A stretch of 34,170 nt of DNA from Myxococcales bacterium (GTDB lineage: Bacteria; Myxococcota_A; Polyangia; Palsa-1104), in assembly GCA_028287105.1 (NCBI GenBank), contig JAQBQH010000257.1:1-34170 (forward strand). Direction: 5' to 3'. The notes beneath the pieces are model-generated. The model was given only the letters and a program-made list of their open reading frames with translations. It was not told the DNA's origin and searched no databases. Shown here in pieces: positions 11,876 through 21,600 of this stretch (the stretch's first letter is position 1; every line of letters begins with the position of its first letter). A program made the translations under genes and the position numbers.

Positions 11876-12960
11876 TAGAACTTCACCGTGGCCACGAGGC
11901 CGCCGCCCTGCGGACCGGCCAGCGGCGCGACCGTGAGGTACTGCTGCCGCTCGTGGGTCTCGCCCTTCGACGGATCGACGATGAAGACGATCGCCGCCGC
12001 CAGGAGCGCCGCGCCGCCGACGCCGAGTCCCGTGTAGGCGAGCGCCGAGTAGCTGGCTGCGGTGTCGCGCTTGGCGTTGACCTCGGTGCGGTCGGTCTCC
12101 GACGGCTCGGCCGCGACCGCATCGCGATGCAGCGAGCTCTCGGCGATGCCGAAGCCGGCACCGACCGCCGTCGCCGCGAGGGCGACGCCGAGCAGGATCC
12201 AGCCGTATTTGCGATAGCTGACCTTGGGCCCCGTATCGACCGGCGCCGTCATCGGGCCGGGCGAGATGATCGGCGGCAGCTCGGTCACCGCCAGCTTGTT
12301 CATCGTGAGCTCGACGTCGCGCCGCTCGCCGGGGCCGACCTCGATGGTGGCGTTGGCGGTCTCGAAGCCGCTGCGCGACAGGTGGACCTTGTGCTGGCCC
12401 GGCGTGACCGGGATGGTGAGCGGCGTGGCGCCGCGCACGAGGCCGTCGATCTTCACCGTCGCCTCGTCGGTGGCCTCGCCGCCGATCAAGTTGGCGGCCA
12501 CGTGCAGGATGGCCTGCGCTTCGGCGGCGTGCGGCGTGCCGCCGCTGCTCGGCCGGCTCTCCGGACGCTGCTGCGGCAGCGGCGCCTGCCCGAGCTTGGC
12601 GCGGCATAGATCGATCTCGCGCCGCACGCGGTCGGTGAAGCGCGACTCGGGCTTCAGCTCGAGATACTTCTCGTAGCTCGGCAGCGCGTCGTTGCAGCGA
12701 TTGAGCGCGCGATAGGCGAGGCCGAGGTTGCGATAGGGTCCGGGCAGCTTGGGATCCGCGGCCACGGCGGCCTTGAACGACTCGACCGCGCCGTCGTAGT
12801 CGCCGCGCGAGTAGCGCTCGTTGCCCTCGGCGAACTTCTTCTTCGCCTCGGCGTTGGTGGCGGTCGCCTTGTCGTCTTCGTCTTCGTTGCCCGCCGCGTA
12901 GCCGTTGGCAGCGACGAGCAGCGCCGCCAACGCCGTACATAAGCCAATTGTTCTCAGCAA
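11875..12960 (-). CDS. TPR-PEGA envelope protein with two C-terminal membrane helices
   Basis: A 361-residue exported protein, probably a scaffold. The start is a TTG at 12960 with GGAGG 6 nt upstream, giving a clean signal peptide (residues 1-23, ending GYAA). Any longer version would run into the upstream STAS gene. TPR-like units occupy about residues 35-130 (AEGNERYSRGDYDGAVESF and following). A PEGA domain follows at about 165-235 (VKIDGLVRGATPL...PGQHKV), then two hydrophobic helices around YGWILLGVALAATAVGAGF and LGVGGAALLAAAIVFIV. PEGA domains commonly occur in surface or envelope proteins. The gene lies 31 nt after the STAS gene and overlaps the lipoprotein gene by one base. A related protein is encoded at 16275-17321. 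Confidence 0.88.
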   Translation of the reverse strand: MLRTIGLCTALAALLVAANGYAAGNEDEDDKATATNAEAKKKFAEGNERYSRGDYDGAVESFKAAVAADPKLPGPYRNLGLAYRALNRCNDALPSYEKYLELKPESRFTDRVRREIDLCRAKLGQAPLPQQRPESRPSSGGTPHAAEAQAILHVAANLIGGEATDEATVKIDGLVRGATPLTIPVTPGQHKVHLSRSGFETANATIEVGPGERRDVELTMNKLAVTELPPIISPGPMTAPVDTGPKVSYRKYGWILLGVALAATAVGAGFGIAESSLHRDAVAAEPSETDRTEVNAKRDTAASYSALAYTGLGVGGAALLAAAIVFIVDPSKGETHERQQYLTVAPLAGPQGGGLVATVKF

Positions 12961-12991
12961 ACCGAGCCTCCGTTGCCCTTCGCGCGCGCTG

Positions 12992-15247
12992 CTATTCTTC
13001 GGGGTTGTCGTCCCAGATGTTGCCCGTCTGGTTCTTGCTGGTGCGGCCGCTCGAGCCGGTATTACCCGACGTGGTGCGGCTCTTGGTCTGGTGCAGCTTG
13101 TTCGACGAATCGGCCGAGGCCTGGCCGCCGCGCGCGATACGCAGGCGCGTGTCGATGGCCGGCGCGTCGCCACGCTTGACCTTGAGCACGAGCGTGCCGC
13201 CTTCGCGCGTCAGCGCCGCCGATTCCTCGTCGAGGACGCGCTTCCACGAGCGCGCGTCGTGCACCGCGCGATCCATGCCGGCGAGGATGAGATCGCCTTC
13301 CTGGATGCCGGCGAAGCGCAGGTTCGAGTCGTTGGCGACGTGCGTGATGATGGCGCCCTCGGTGACGTCGTAGCGCCAGCCCAGCTGCGGGAAGTAGGAG
13401 ACCGCCTTGGCCCCCATCGCCGTCTCCGGCGCCGAATAGGACTCGACCAGCTTCTCGAAGTTCGCCTTCGGGATGGCGTAGCGGATCGACACCTTGTACT
13501 TCACGCCCTCGCGGGTCTGCAGCTTCTCCCAGTACAGATCGTTGCGCTCCGACGGCGCCAAGGAGCCCGCCGTCTTCTTGAGCCCTTCGCCCACGCGGCG
13601 GCGCCCCTCGCGGGTGGCGCGGCGCGCGCGCTCCATCTCGGCGGCGTCGCCGGCGATGCTGGCCTTCTCGAGATCGCCGATCGCCTTCTGACGGAAGGGC
13701 TCGAACTGCGAGCGCACGTGATCGATCCAGATCGGATCGCGGATCGAGAGGCCGATCTGATTGACGACCTCCTCGAGCGCGCCCGCTTCGGCCTCGGTGA
13801 AGCCGTCGGCCTTGTCGGCCACCAGCGTCGAGTGGCCCACGAAGAGCAGGCGGTCCGCCTCGCGGAAGAAGGTCTGATCGACCCAGGTCGGGCGCGTCGG
13901 CTGCGACGCCTCGAGCTTCTCGCCGGAGTCGATGCCGCCGCGGCTGGCGGCCAGCCCCTTGGCGACGATGACCGCGCCGGCGACGACGATGACGATGCCG
14001 GCCGCGACCAGCGCCGTCATCCACGAGAATCCGCCCTTGCCGCCCGAGGCGGCGGCGGCGGCAGGCAGGCCCGGCACGTAGGTGGCGCCGGCCGGTCCGG
14101 AGGCCTTGGCCGCCAGCGCCTTCTTGAGCGACTCCTCCTGGAAATGCTTGACCTGCTTGCGCAGCTCGTCGGGGATGTCCGGCCGCGGCAGCGACGGCAG
14201 ATGCGCGAGCAGCGCCTCGGAGGCGGCGCACGTGGTCGGCGAGCCGCAGTCGGGACACTTGAGCTCCGGCGGCGTGGCGAACTTCAGCACGTCCCAGTGC
14301 TGCGTGACATCGACCTCGCGCGCCGAGGTGGAGCGGCAGGTCGGGCACTGGTACGGCATGCCGAAGCTGAGGATGAGCCCCTTTTGCCCGAGGTCCTCGA
14401 CCTTGGTGAGCCGCTCGACGAACGCGGCCGGCGCACCGATGATGACGATGCGCTCCGACGGGGCGGCGATCTGCAGCATCATCTGCCGCCACTCGGCCGC
14501 GCCGGCGGGATCGATCTTGCCGATGCCGCCGAGATCGAAGATGACGTCGCCCTCGGCGCCGTCGGCGATCTTCTCGCGCGGGAAGCTGGCGTCGAGATCG
14601 CCCGACAGCTTCAGGTAGGTGGCGCGGCCGTCGATGGCCTTTTCGATCTTGAGCTTGCGCGCGCCGGCGTCGGCGGTGTAGTTGAGCCGCGAGGCGAGAA
14701 ATCCGGCGACGTCGGCGGGGACGGCGACCGGCGGGTGCGACTGCAGGAAGCTGAAGAAGGTGAGCGGGTCTTCGTCGAAGTACTCGGCGTTGCCGCACGA
14801 CTCGCAGATGCGCTCGGGCAGCTTGCCGGTGCGGAGCTCCTCCCACTCCTGCGCCACCTGGACGAGGCGGCGGCGATCGTCGTCGCAGTAGTCGCAGCGA
14901 TAGGGCGCATAGAAGCTGACCAGCGCGCCGGTGCCGCCAAAGTTCGCGACCATGTTGAACTGGTCGACGACCTTCGGTGCGCACTCGACGAACCAGAGCC
15001 CCTGCACCTTGCTCGACACGGCCGTGATGAAGTCGACCCACTCGCGGATGCCGAACGAGCTGATGCGCTCGATGTCGGCCAGCTCCAGGATGAGGACGCC
15101 GCCTTTGACCCCCGACGCGATCTTCTTGCCGTCGAACTGCTCATCGATGGTGCCGGCGAGCTTGAGCAAGGTGATATTGCCGTCGGACTGCCGGTCGACG
15201 CGCAGCTTCTGTTTTTGTCCAGGATCGGTGGTGCCCGTCTGCATCAT
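12992..15247 (-). CDS. Membrane protein: two STAS-zinc-ribbon modules, TM helix, PDZ-like domain
   Basis: A 751-residue protein with an unusual layout. Module 1: STAS-like (residues ~15-112) with ISSFGIREWVDF, whose S64 aligns with the phosphorylated Ser of SpoIIAA/RsbV, then CxxC pairs at 118/121 and 148/151. Module 2: STAS-like (~200-295) with IDPAGAAEW, where Pro247 replaces that Ser, then CxxC pairs at 301/304 and 331/334. A linker leads to one TM helix (~409-430), a helical extracytoplasmic region and a PDZ-like segment (~620-700, GIQEGDLILAGMD). It therefore probably joins cytoplasmic STAS modules to a periplasmic sensor (inference). The ATG at 15247 overlaps the TGA of the GHKL ATPase gene (ATGATGA); the second ATG at 15244 is an alternative. 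Domain calls rest on motif reading and internal comparison. Confidence 0.85.
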   Translation of the reverse strand: MMQTGTTDPGQKQKLRVDRQSDGNITLLKLAGTIDEQFDGKKIASGVKGGVLILELADIERISSFGIREWVDFITAVSSKVQGLWFVECAPKVVDQFNMVANFGGTGALVSFYAPYRCDYCDDDRRRLVQVAQEWEELRTGKLPERICESCGNAEYFDEDPLTFFSFLQSHPPVAVPADVAGFLASRLNYTADAGARKLKIEKAIDGRATYLKLSGDLDASFPREKIADGAEGDVIFDLGGIGKIDPAGAAEWRQMMLQIAAPSERIVIIGAPAAFVERLTKVEDLGQKGLILSFGMPYQCPTCRSTSAREVDVTQHWDVLKFATPPELKCPDCGSPTTCAASEALLAHLPSLPRPDIPDELRKQVKHFQEESLKKALAAKASGPAGATYVPGLPAAAAASGGKGGFSWMTALVAAGIVIVVAGAVIVAKGLAASRGGIDSGEKLEASQPTRPTWVDQTFFREADRLLFVGHSTLVADKADGFTEAEAGALEEVVNQIGLSIRDPIWIDHVRSQFEPFRQKAIGDLEKASIAGDAAEMERARRATREGRRRVGEGLKKTAGSLAPSERNDLYWEKLQTREGVKYKVSIRYAIPKANFEKLVESYSAPETAMGAKAVSYFPQLGWRYDVTEGAIITHVANDSNLRFAGIQEGDLILAGMDRAVHDARSWKRVLDEESAALTREGGTLVLKVKRGDAPAIDTRLRIARGGQASADSSNKLHQTKSRTTSGNTGSSGRTSKNQTGNIWDDNPEE

Positions 15248-16179
15248 GGTCCCTCGGGGAAATGGATCGTCTTCGGCAGGAGGCGGAACTCGCGCAAATT
15301 GAGATCGAGGTCGAAGAGGGCGGTCACGCGCGTGCGCAGGTTCTTCTCGACGTCGAAGAAGAGCGCGGTCGTGGAGCGATAGCTCACCAGCATGCCGAGG
15401 CCGGCGCCGCCGCCCGCGGTGTCCATCTGGCCGGCCTTGAGGCCGCGCACGAGGCCGCCGAAGACGTGCTTGCGCTCGAGGCGCCCGAAGTGATCGACCA
15501 CCTCGCAGGCGATGCGCACGCCGTCGGAGCCGCAGCGGTAGACGGCAGCGTCCTCGGCGCCGAGCGCGATCTCGGCCTTGCGATCGTGCGCGAAGCGCGG
15601 CTTGCCGAACTCGTCGACGGGCGCGTCGTAGAGCGCGTTCATGATGAGCTCGTGCGAAAGCTCGCCGAGCATCTCGCCCACGCGCTTCGGAGCTCCGAGC
15701 TTACCGGCGAAGGCCATCGTCTCTTGTACGGCGTGGTCGCGCCCTTTGGCGTCGGTCAGCGAATAGGCGAAGCCGGCGGCGCCCCATGATAGATGGGCCT
15801 CGAACGGCGCGGCCTCGGTCGAGACGGTGCGGCGAGCGATGTGTAGGAGATCGTCTTCACGCGGTGGGACGTCGAAGCTCGGGCGGCCGATGAGCGCGAC
15901 CAGCCGCGGCTCCTCGAGCGCTTTGCCGAGCAGGCGATCGACGGGCTCGCCCGAATACAACGCGGCCTTGAGGCGCGGATGGAGCCGCAGCCACTTCATG
16001 ACCAGATCCGCGTCGAACGCATCTGCCATCACCAGCGTCGCCGCCTCCAGCACCGCTGCTTCGACCTTTTCCGGCTCTTCAAAGGTCTTTACCTCGAAGC
16101 CGGCACACCCCAACACCCGCGCGATGCGACGAATCACCAGCTTGTTACGCTCTAATACGACTGCCTGCGGGACCGTCAT
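15244..16179 (-). CDS. Pseudo-receiver plus GHKL (RsbW-like) ATPase protein, second copy
   Basis: A 311-residue paralogue of the protein at 1743-2720. The N-terminal ~105 residues are receiver-like but degenerate: the usual C-terminal KP is IGRP. The GHKL part shows an N-box with Glu ~177 and Asn ~181 (shared signature MNALYDAPVDE), a G1 box DHFGRL at ~229 and a glycine-rich G2 box GGGAGLG at ~256. It is expected to bind ATP and may phosphorylate the STAS protein encoded next, with which it overlaps by 4 nt; this is the gene order expected for a kinase and its STAS substrate (inference). The ATG at 16179 is preferred; a GTG at 16185 would add two residues, and neither has a clear ribosome site. 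Confidence 0.87.
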   Translation of the reverse strand: MTVPQAVVLERNKLVIRRIARVLGCAGFEVKTFEEPEKVEAAVLEAATLVMADAFDADLVMKWLRLHPRLKAALYSGEPVDRLLGKALEEPRLVALIGRPSFDVPPREDDLLHIARRTVSTEAAPFEAHLSWGAAGFAYSLTDAKGRDHAVQETMAFAGKLGAPKRVGEMLGELSHELIMNALYDAPVDEFGKPRFAHDRKAEIALGAEDAAVYRCGSDGVRIACEVVDHFGRLERKHVFGGLVRGLKAGQMDTAGGGAGLGMLVSYRSTTALFFDVEKNLRTRVTALFDLDLNLREFRLLPKTIHFPEGP

Positions 16180-16211
16180 GCGCACCGTGGCCAGAATGGG
16201 CTTGGCGTACT

Positions 16212-16240
16212 ATCGTATCGAAATTTTGTGGCGAAAGCAA
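16212..16240 (-). promoter_or_regulatory. Sigma70-like promoter of the GHKL-STAS-porin operon
   Basis: On the minus strand TTGCTT (16240-16235) and TACGAT (16217-16212) are 17 nt apart, in an AT-richer divergent spacer. The predicted start is near 16205, about 25 nt before the ATG at 16179. The -10 hexamer is identical to that of the other GHKL operon at 2761-2756. Confidence 0.6.
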
Positions 16241-16274
16241 CGATTGACCGTGGTAAGGTAGCTCCGCCCAGAAC

Positions 16275-17321
16275 ATGAGAACGCTCTCGTTCGCCCCTTG
16301 CGGTTGGCTGGCTCAGGTCGTCCTCATTTCGCTGATGTCGTTGTGCGCGCCCGAGGCTGGGGCGGCGGAGGACGGCAGCTGGCTCGAGAAATCTGCCGAG
16401 CAGGCGGTCGTGTCGGGACAATACCCACGCGCCGTGGCGCTCTTTCGTGGCCTCGCGGCGCTGCGGCCGAAGGATCCGTCGCCGCAGTATCGGCTCGCCG
16501 AGGTCTACACGCTCGCCGGACAATACGAAGAGGCGATCGGCGAGTACCGTCGCTTCGCCGCGCGTCCGGAAGCGGATCCCGCGCGCAGGCAGCGCGCCGA
16601 GGCGGAGGCCAAACGTCTGGAAGATGCGCCGGCGCCGTTCGCCGAGACGCTGTTCAAGCAGGGCGTGGCGACCAACGAAGCCAAGCGCCTCTTCGATGAA
16701 GGCAAGAAGGACGCGCAGGCCAAGCGCTGGCAGCCGGCGATCAACGAGCTGCAGGCGGCGCTGCTGCTCGATCCCGACCTCCCCGGCCCCTATCGACTCC
16801 TCGGCGCGGTCTACGGCAAGACCGGCGATCGCGCGCAGGAGCGACTGTTCCTCGCCGACTATCTGCGCGTGCGTCCCGACGGAAAGATCGCCGACACCGT
16901 GCGCGCGCGCCTGCTCAAGGAGCATGTGCTCGGCATGCTCAACGTCGACGCGTCCTGGCCGTGCAAGGTCTACATCAACGGCCGCGAGACGGGCAAGATG
17001 ACGCCGCTCAAAGGCTACGCGCTGCCGCCCGGCAAATACGTCGTCGGGCTGGAGAACGAGCAGTATCACGTGGTGCGCAATCTCCGCGTCGACATCACCA
17101 CGGGCAAGGAGACGTCGAAGCTGTTCCCGTTCGGCGTCTTGTCGACCAAGCTCGACCCGTGGGCGCGCGTGCGTGTCGACGGCAAGGACATCGGCTTGTG
17201 GGACGAGGCCGGCATCCCCGAAGGCACCCACAACGTCAGCTACAAAAGCCACGACGGAGCGCGCGAGAAATCCGTGGAGCTCTCGATCAAAGGTGGCGCA
17301 CGCGCAAAGCTAAGCTGGTAG
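16275..17321 (+). CDS. Exported TPR-PEGA protein
   Basis: A 348-residue secreted or periplasmic scaffold. A signal peptide covers about residues 1-30 (ending EAGAA). TPR-like repeats lie at ~35-110 and ~135-215 (for example SGQYPRAVALFRGLAALRPKD and LPGPYRLLGAVYGKTGD). PEGA-like beta segments follow at ~220-345 (CKVYINGRETGKMTPL, PPGKYVV, then a second one at VRVDGKDIG). No C-terminal membrane helices are seen, unlike the related protein at 11875-12960. It diverges from the GHKL-STAS operon and is followed 19 nt later by a Ser/Thr kinase gene, so the kinase and this protein are likely co-expressed. The role is unknown. Confidence 0.88.
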   Translation: MRTLSFAPCGWLAQVVLISLMSLCAPEAGAAEDGSWLEKSAEQAVVSGQYPRAVALFRGLAALRPKDPSPQYRLAEVYTLAGQYEEAIGEYRRFAARPEADPARRQRAEAEAKRLEDAPAPFAETLFKQGVATNEAKRLFDEGKKDAQAKRWQPAINELQAALLLDPDLPGPYRLLGAVYGKTGDRAQERLFLADYLRVRPDGKIADTVRARLLKEHVLGMLNVDASWPCKVYINGRETGKMTPLKGYALPPGKYVVGLENEQYHVVRNLRVDITTGKETSKLFPFGVLSTKLDPWARVRVDGKDIGLWDEAGIPEGTHNVSYKSHDGAREKSVELSIKGGARAKLSW

Positions 17322-17340
17322 ACTCCCGGTAGGTTCCCGC

Positions 17341-18573
<1,233 letters not shown>

Positions 18574-18620
18574 TTCCGCCGCCTACTAAGTAGAAGTTTC
18601 CACTAGGAAAAGTCTGCGAA

Positions 18621-18637
18621 CTCGCTTTGCAAGCGAG
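18621..18637. repeat. 17-nt inverted repeat overlapping a promoter -35
   Basis: CTCGCTT-TGC-AAGCGAG is a perfect 7-bp inverted repeat with a 3-nt centre. It overlaps the -35 hexamer (18627-18632) of the predicted promoter for the large TPR gene. It could be a repressor operator, or a transcript hairpin downstream of the kinase gene; there is no T-run, which weakens the terminator reading. Confidence 0.5.
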
Positions 18638-18654
18638 CGTACGTCTGTTACAAT
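18627..18654 (+). promoter_or_regulatory. Sigma70-like promoter of the large TPR gene
   Basis: TTGCAA (18627-18632) and TACAAT (18649-18654) are 16 nt apart. The predicted start is near 18661, leaving a leader of only about 15-20 nt before the ATG at 18678. This argues against a longer reading of the gene from a TTG at 18627. Confidence 0.55.
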
Positions 18655-18677
18655 CATCCCCCGCATGCGTGTCATCC

Positions 18678-21600
18678 ATGGCTGACGGGCTGTCACAGCC
18701 GCCCGCGTCGGCATCAGGGGGTCGTCGTGGTCCGCCACCGCTGCCCCGTGGTGCTGTCGATTCGCAACCTTCGTTGCTCTCGCCGTCCGCCGAATCGGCC
18801 GTCGACGAGCTGCTCGCGCTCATTGCCGCGGAGGCAGAGTCGCACGCCGACGCGCTGTCCGAAAAAGCGGAGAAGGGCGAAAAGAAAAAGGGCTCGGCGG
18901 TCAGCGATGCCGACGCCAAGGCGAAGAAGCGCGCCGCCGATCTGAAGGTGCGTGCGGCGCTCTTGGCGTGGGATGGCCGCGGCGACGTGCAAAAGGCGCT
19001 CGCCTTCGTCGACAAGGTGGATCACCCGCTGGTGCCGGCGATCAAGCTGGCGGCGGCGATCGAGCTCAAGGACGACGCGATGCTGCAGGCGTGCATCGCC
19101 GAGACGAAGAAGCGCGGCGACAAGGCCGACCTCGCGGAGCTCGGCGCGCTGCTCCTGTGGCGCGCGCGCGACGCGGCGCACGCGGCGGAAGTGCTGGCGC
19201 TGGCGGGCGACGAGGGCAAGGTGGCGCGGCGGTTGGCGCTGGCGCTCGCGGGCAGCTGGGCGCCGCTGGTCAAGGCGGTCGGTCCCGCCGAGACGGCGGA
19301 AGTGGATCTCGATGCGCTCGCCGAGGCGGCGCAGACGGCGCAGGATCGGCTCGGCGACGCCAACGCGGCGCGAGCGATGTTGTCGCGCGCGTTCCAGGCG
19401 GCCAAGAGCGAAGGCTCGGACATGCTGCCGTATCTCGTCGAGCGCCTTCTGGAGCTCGACGACAGCAACGTCGCCGAGGTCTATCGCTTCAAGCTTTCGA
19501 CGCTCGACGGCGAAGGCGGTGCCGGAGCCGAGCGCGGCGCGACGCAGTTCCTGCTGGCGGCGGCGCTCGAGAAGGGCGGCGGCGAGGGCGAAGCGGCGCA
19601 GCTCGTCGACGAGCTGACTGCGGGCGCCAACGGACGGCGCGAAGACTTCGGTGCGCTCCTGGCGTGGCGTGCGCGGGCGCGGCTCGAGGCCAAGCGCGGC
19701 GAGTGGGCGCGCGCGGCCGAGGCGTGGGAGCAGCTGGCGCGCATGGCGGGATCGCCGGCCTGGTCGAACGCGTATCTGCGACGGGCGGCGGAGCTGTGGG
19801 ACGCGCGCGTCAACGATACCGCGCGGGCCGAGGTGCTCTACGCACGGCTGCACATGGCGGCGCCGGCTGATGCGTCGGTGGCGATGGTGCTGGCGCGCTT
19901 GCGCATCTTGCGCGGCGCCGCGACCGACGCGGCGCAGGTGCTGGAGACGACCGGTCGGGCACGCGGCCCGGCGGGCGCGGCGCAGGTGGCGCTGGCGGCG
20001 CGCGCGTCGGAGATGGACGGCGAATCGGCCGACACGACGATCGAGCGCTGGCGCGAGGCGGCCGAGGCGTCGGGGCAGCGCGGTGCGCTCGAGGCGCTCG
20101 CGCGGGCCTATCGGCGCGCGCACGATCAGGCGGCGATGCAGCACACGTACGAGCGGCTCGGGACGGCGCCGAACGTCGATGCGCGTCGCGGCGCGACCTA
20201 CTTCGCCATCGCCGGCGCGCTGGCGCTCGAGGCGGAGGATGCCGAGGCCGCCGAGGCGGCGTTCACGGCGGCGGCCGATCGCGATCCGGATGATCTTTTG
20301 GTGCACGCCGGGCGCGTGATGCTGTACCGCAAGTATCAAAAGTACAACGAGCTGGCGGTGGCGCTGAAGGCGATCATCGGGCTGGTCAAGTCGACGCAGG
20401 CGCAGGGGCGGCTGCATCGCCAGCTGGCGCGCGTCGCCGGCGAGCATCTCGGCGATCAGAAGACGGCGCACGAGCACTACGAGAAGGCGCTCGAGCTGCA
20501 GCCGGACGACGTCACCACGCTGCACGCGTTCGCGCGGCTGCTCGGCGACGCGGGCAAGTGGGCCAAGGCGGTCGAGCTGCGCGAGCACGCGGCCAAGAGC
20601 GCGGCGGGCGCGCGCGCGGCGGCGCTCCTGTGCGAGATTGGCGACATCTACGAGAAGCGGCTCAGCGACGATGATTCGGCGCGCCGCTCGTACGAGCGGG
20701 CGCTCGAGCGGGACGACAAGAGCGGGGGCGCGCTGTCGGCGCTGGCCGTCCTGCACCGTCGCCACAAGCGGCTGCCCGAGCTGCTCGAGGTGCTGCGCAA
20801 AGAGCTCAAGCTGGCGCCGGATAAAGATCGTCAGCTCGAGCTGCATCTCGAGATGGCCAAGGCGGCCGATCAAGCCGAGGGCGGCGATCTCAAGGCGGCG
20901 CTGGGCGCCTATCGCGATGCGCTCCGGATGGATCCGGCCAACGCGGCCGCGCTCTCCGGGCTCGAGCGGCTCTGCCGTCGCGAGGGTAACTGGGACGTGC
21001 TGGCCGAGGCGCTCAAGCGCGCGCCGCGCAGCGTGCGCACCGTGCGCGCCTTGTGCGAGGCGCTCGAGCACCTCGAGCGCTGGGAAGAGCTCGGCGAGTC
21101 GAAAGAGGCGGAGCTGGCGCTCCTCGACGAGCCCAAGGAGATCGCGCGCGCGGCGCGGGCGCTGGCCGATCTGTACGAGCGGCGGCTCAACGATCCCGAC
21201 TCGGCGGCGCGGGCGTGGCATCGCGTCGACGAGGCCGATCCGCGAGACCCGCAGGCGGCGCGGGCGCTCGAGCGCATCTACGAGTCGCGCGGCCGCTTCG
21301 CCGATCTGGCGGCGGCCATCGAGCGCGAGCTGCAGCTGGAGGCGCAGCTGGAGCCGGCGCGGCGGCTGGAGCTCTGGCTCAAGCTGGGCGAGATCCGCAA
21401 GTCGCGCCTGTCGCGCGCCGAGTCGGCGGCGGAGGCGTTCGAGAACGCGCTGCGCGTCGACGGGCAGCACGTCGATGCGCTGGCGTCGCTGGCCGAGCTC
21501 TACGCGCTGCTCAAGCGCACCGACGATCTGAACCGGGTGCTCGACCTGCGGGCGCAGGCGACCACCGATCCGCAGCAGCGCGCCAGCGTGCTCTTGCAGA

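Noticed and set aside
12905-15382. An 825-codon + strand frame antisense to the STAS membrane protein
   Set aside because: There are no recognisable motifs, and the minus strand carries two STAS-zinc-ribbon modules, a membrane helix and a PDZ-like region.
16251-16259. An extended -10 (TGG-TAAGGT) for the + strand TPR-PEGA gene
   Set aside because: There is no -35 at a proper distance, and the predicted start would leave under 10 nt of leader. It is too weak to list as a promoter.
18627-18677. A TTG at 18627 as an earlier start of the large TPR gene
   Set aside because: It coincides with the -35 hexamer of the predicted promoter and would lie upstream of the transcription start.
18714-21470. 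A 918-codon frame antisense to the large TPR gene (also 22032-24545)
   Set aside because: Composition is dominated by Arg, Leu and Ala without domains, while the + strand shows regular TPR helices. It is a codon-bias shadow.
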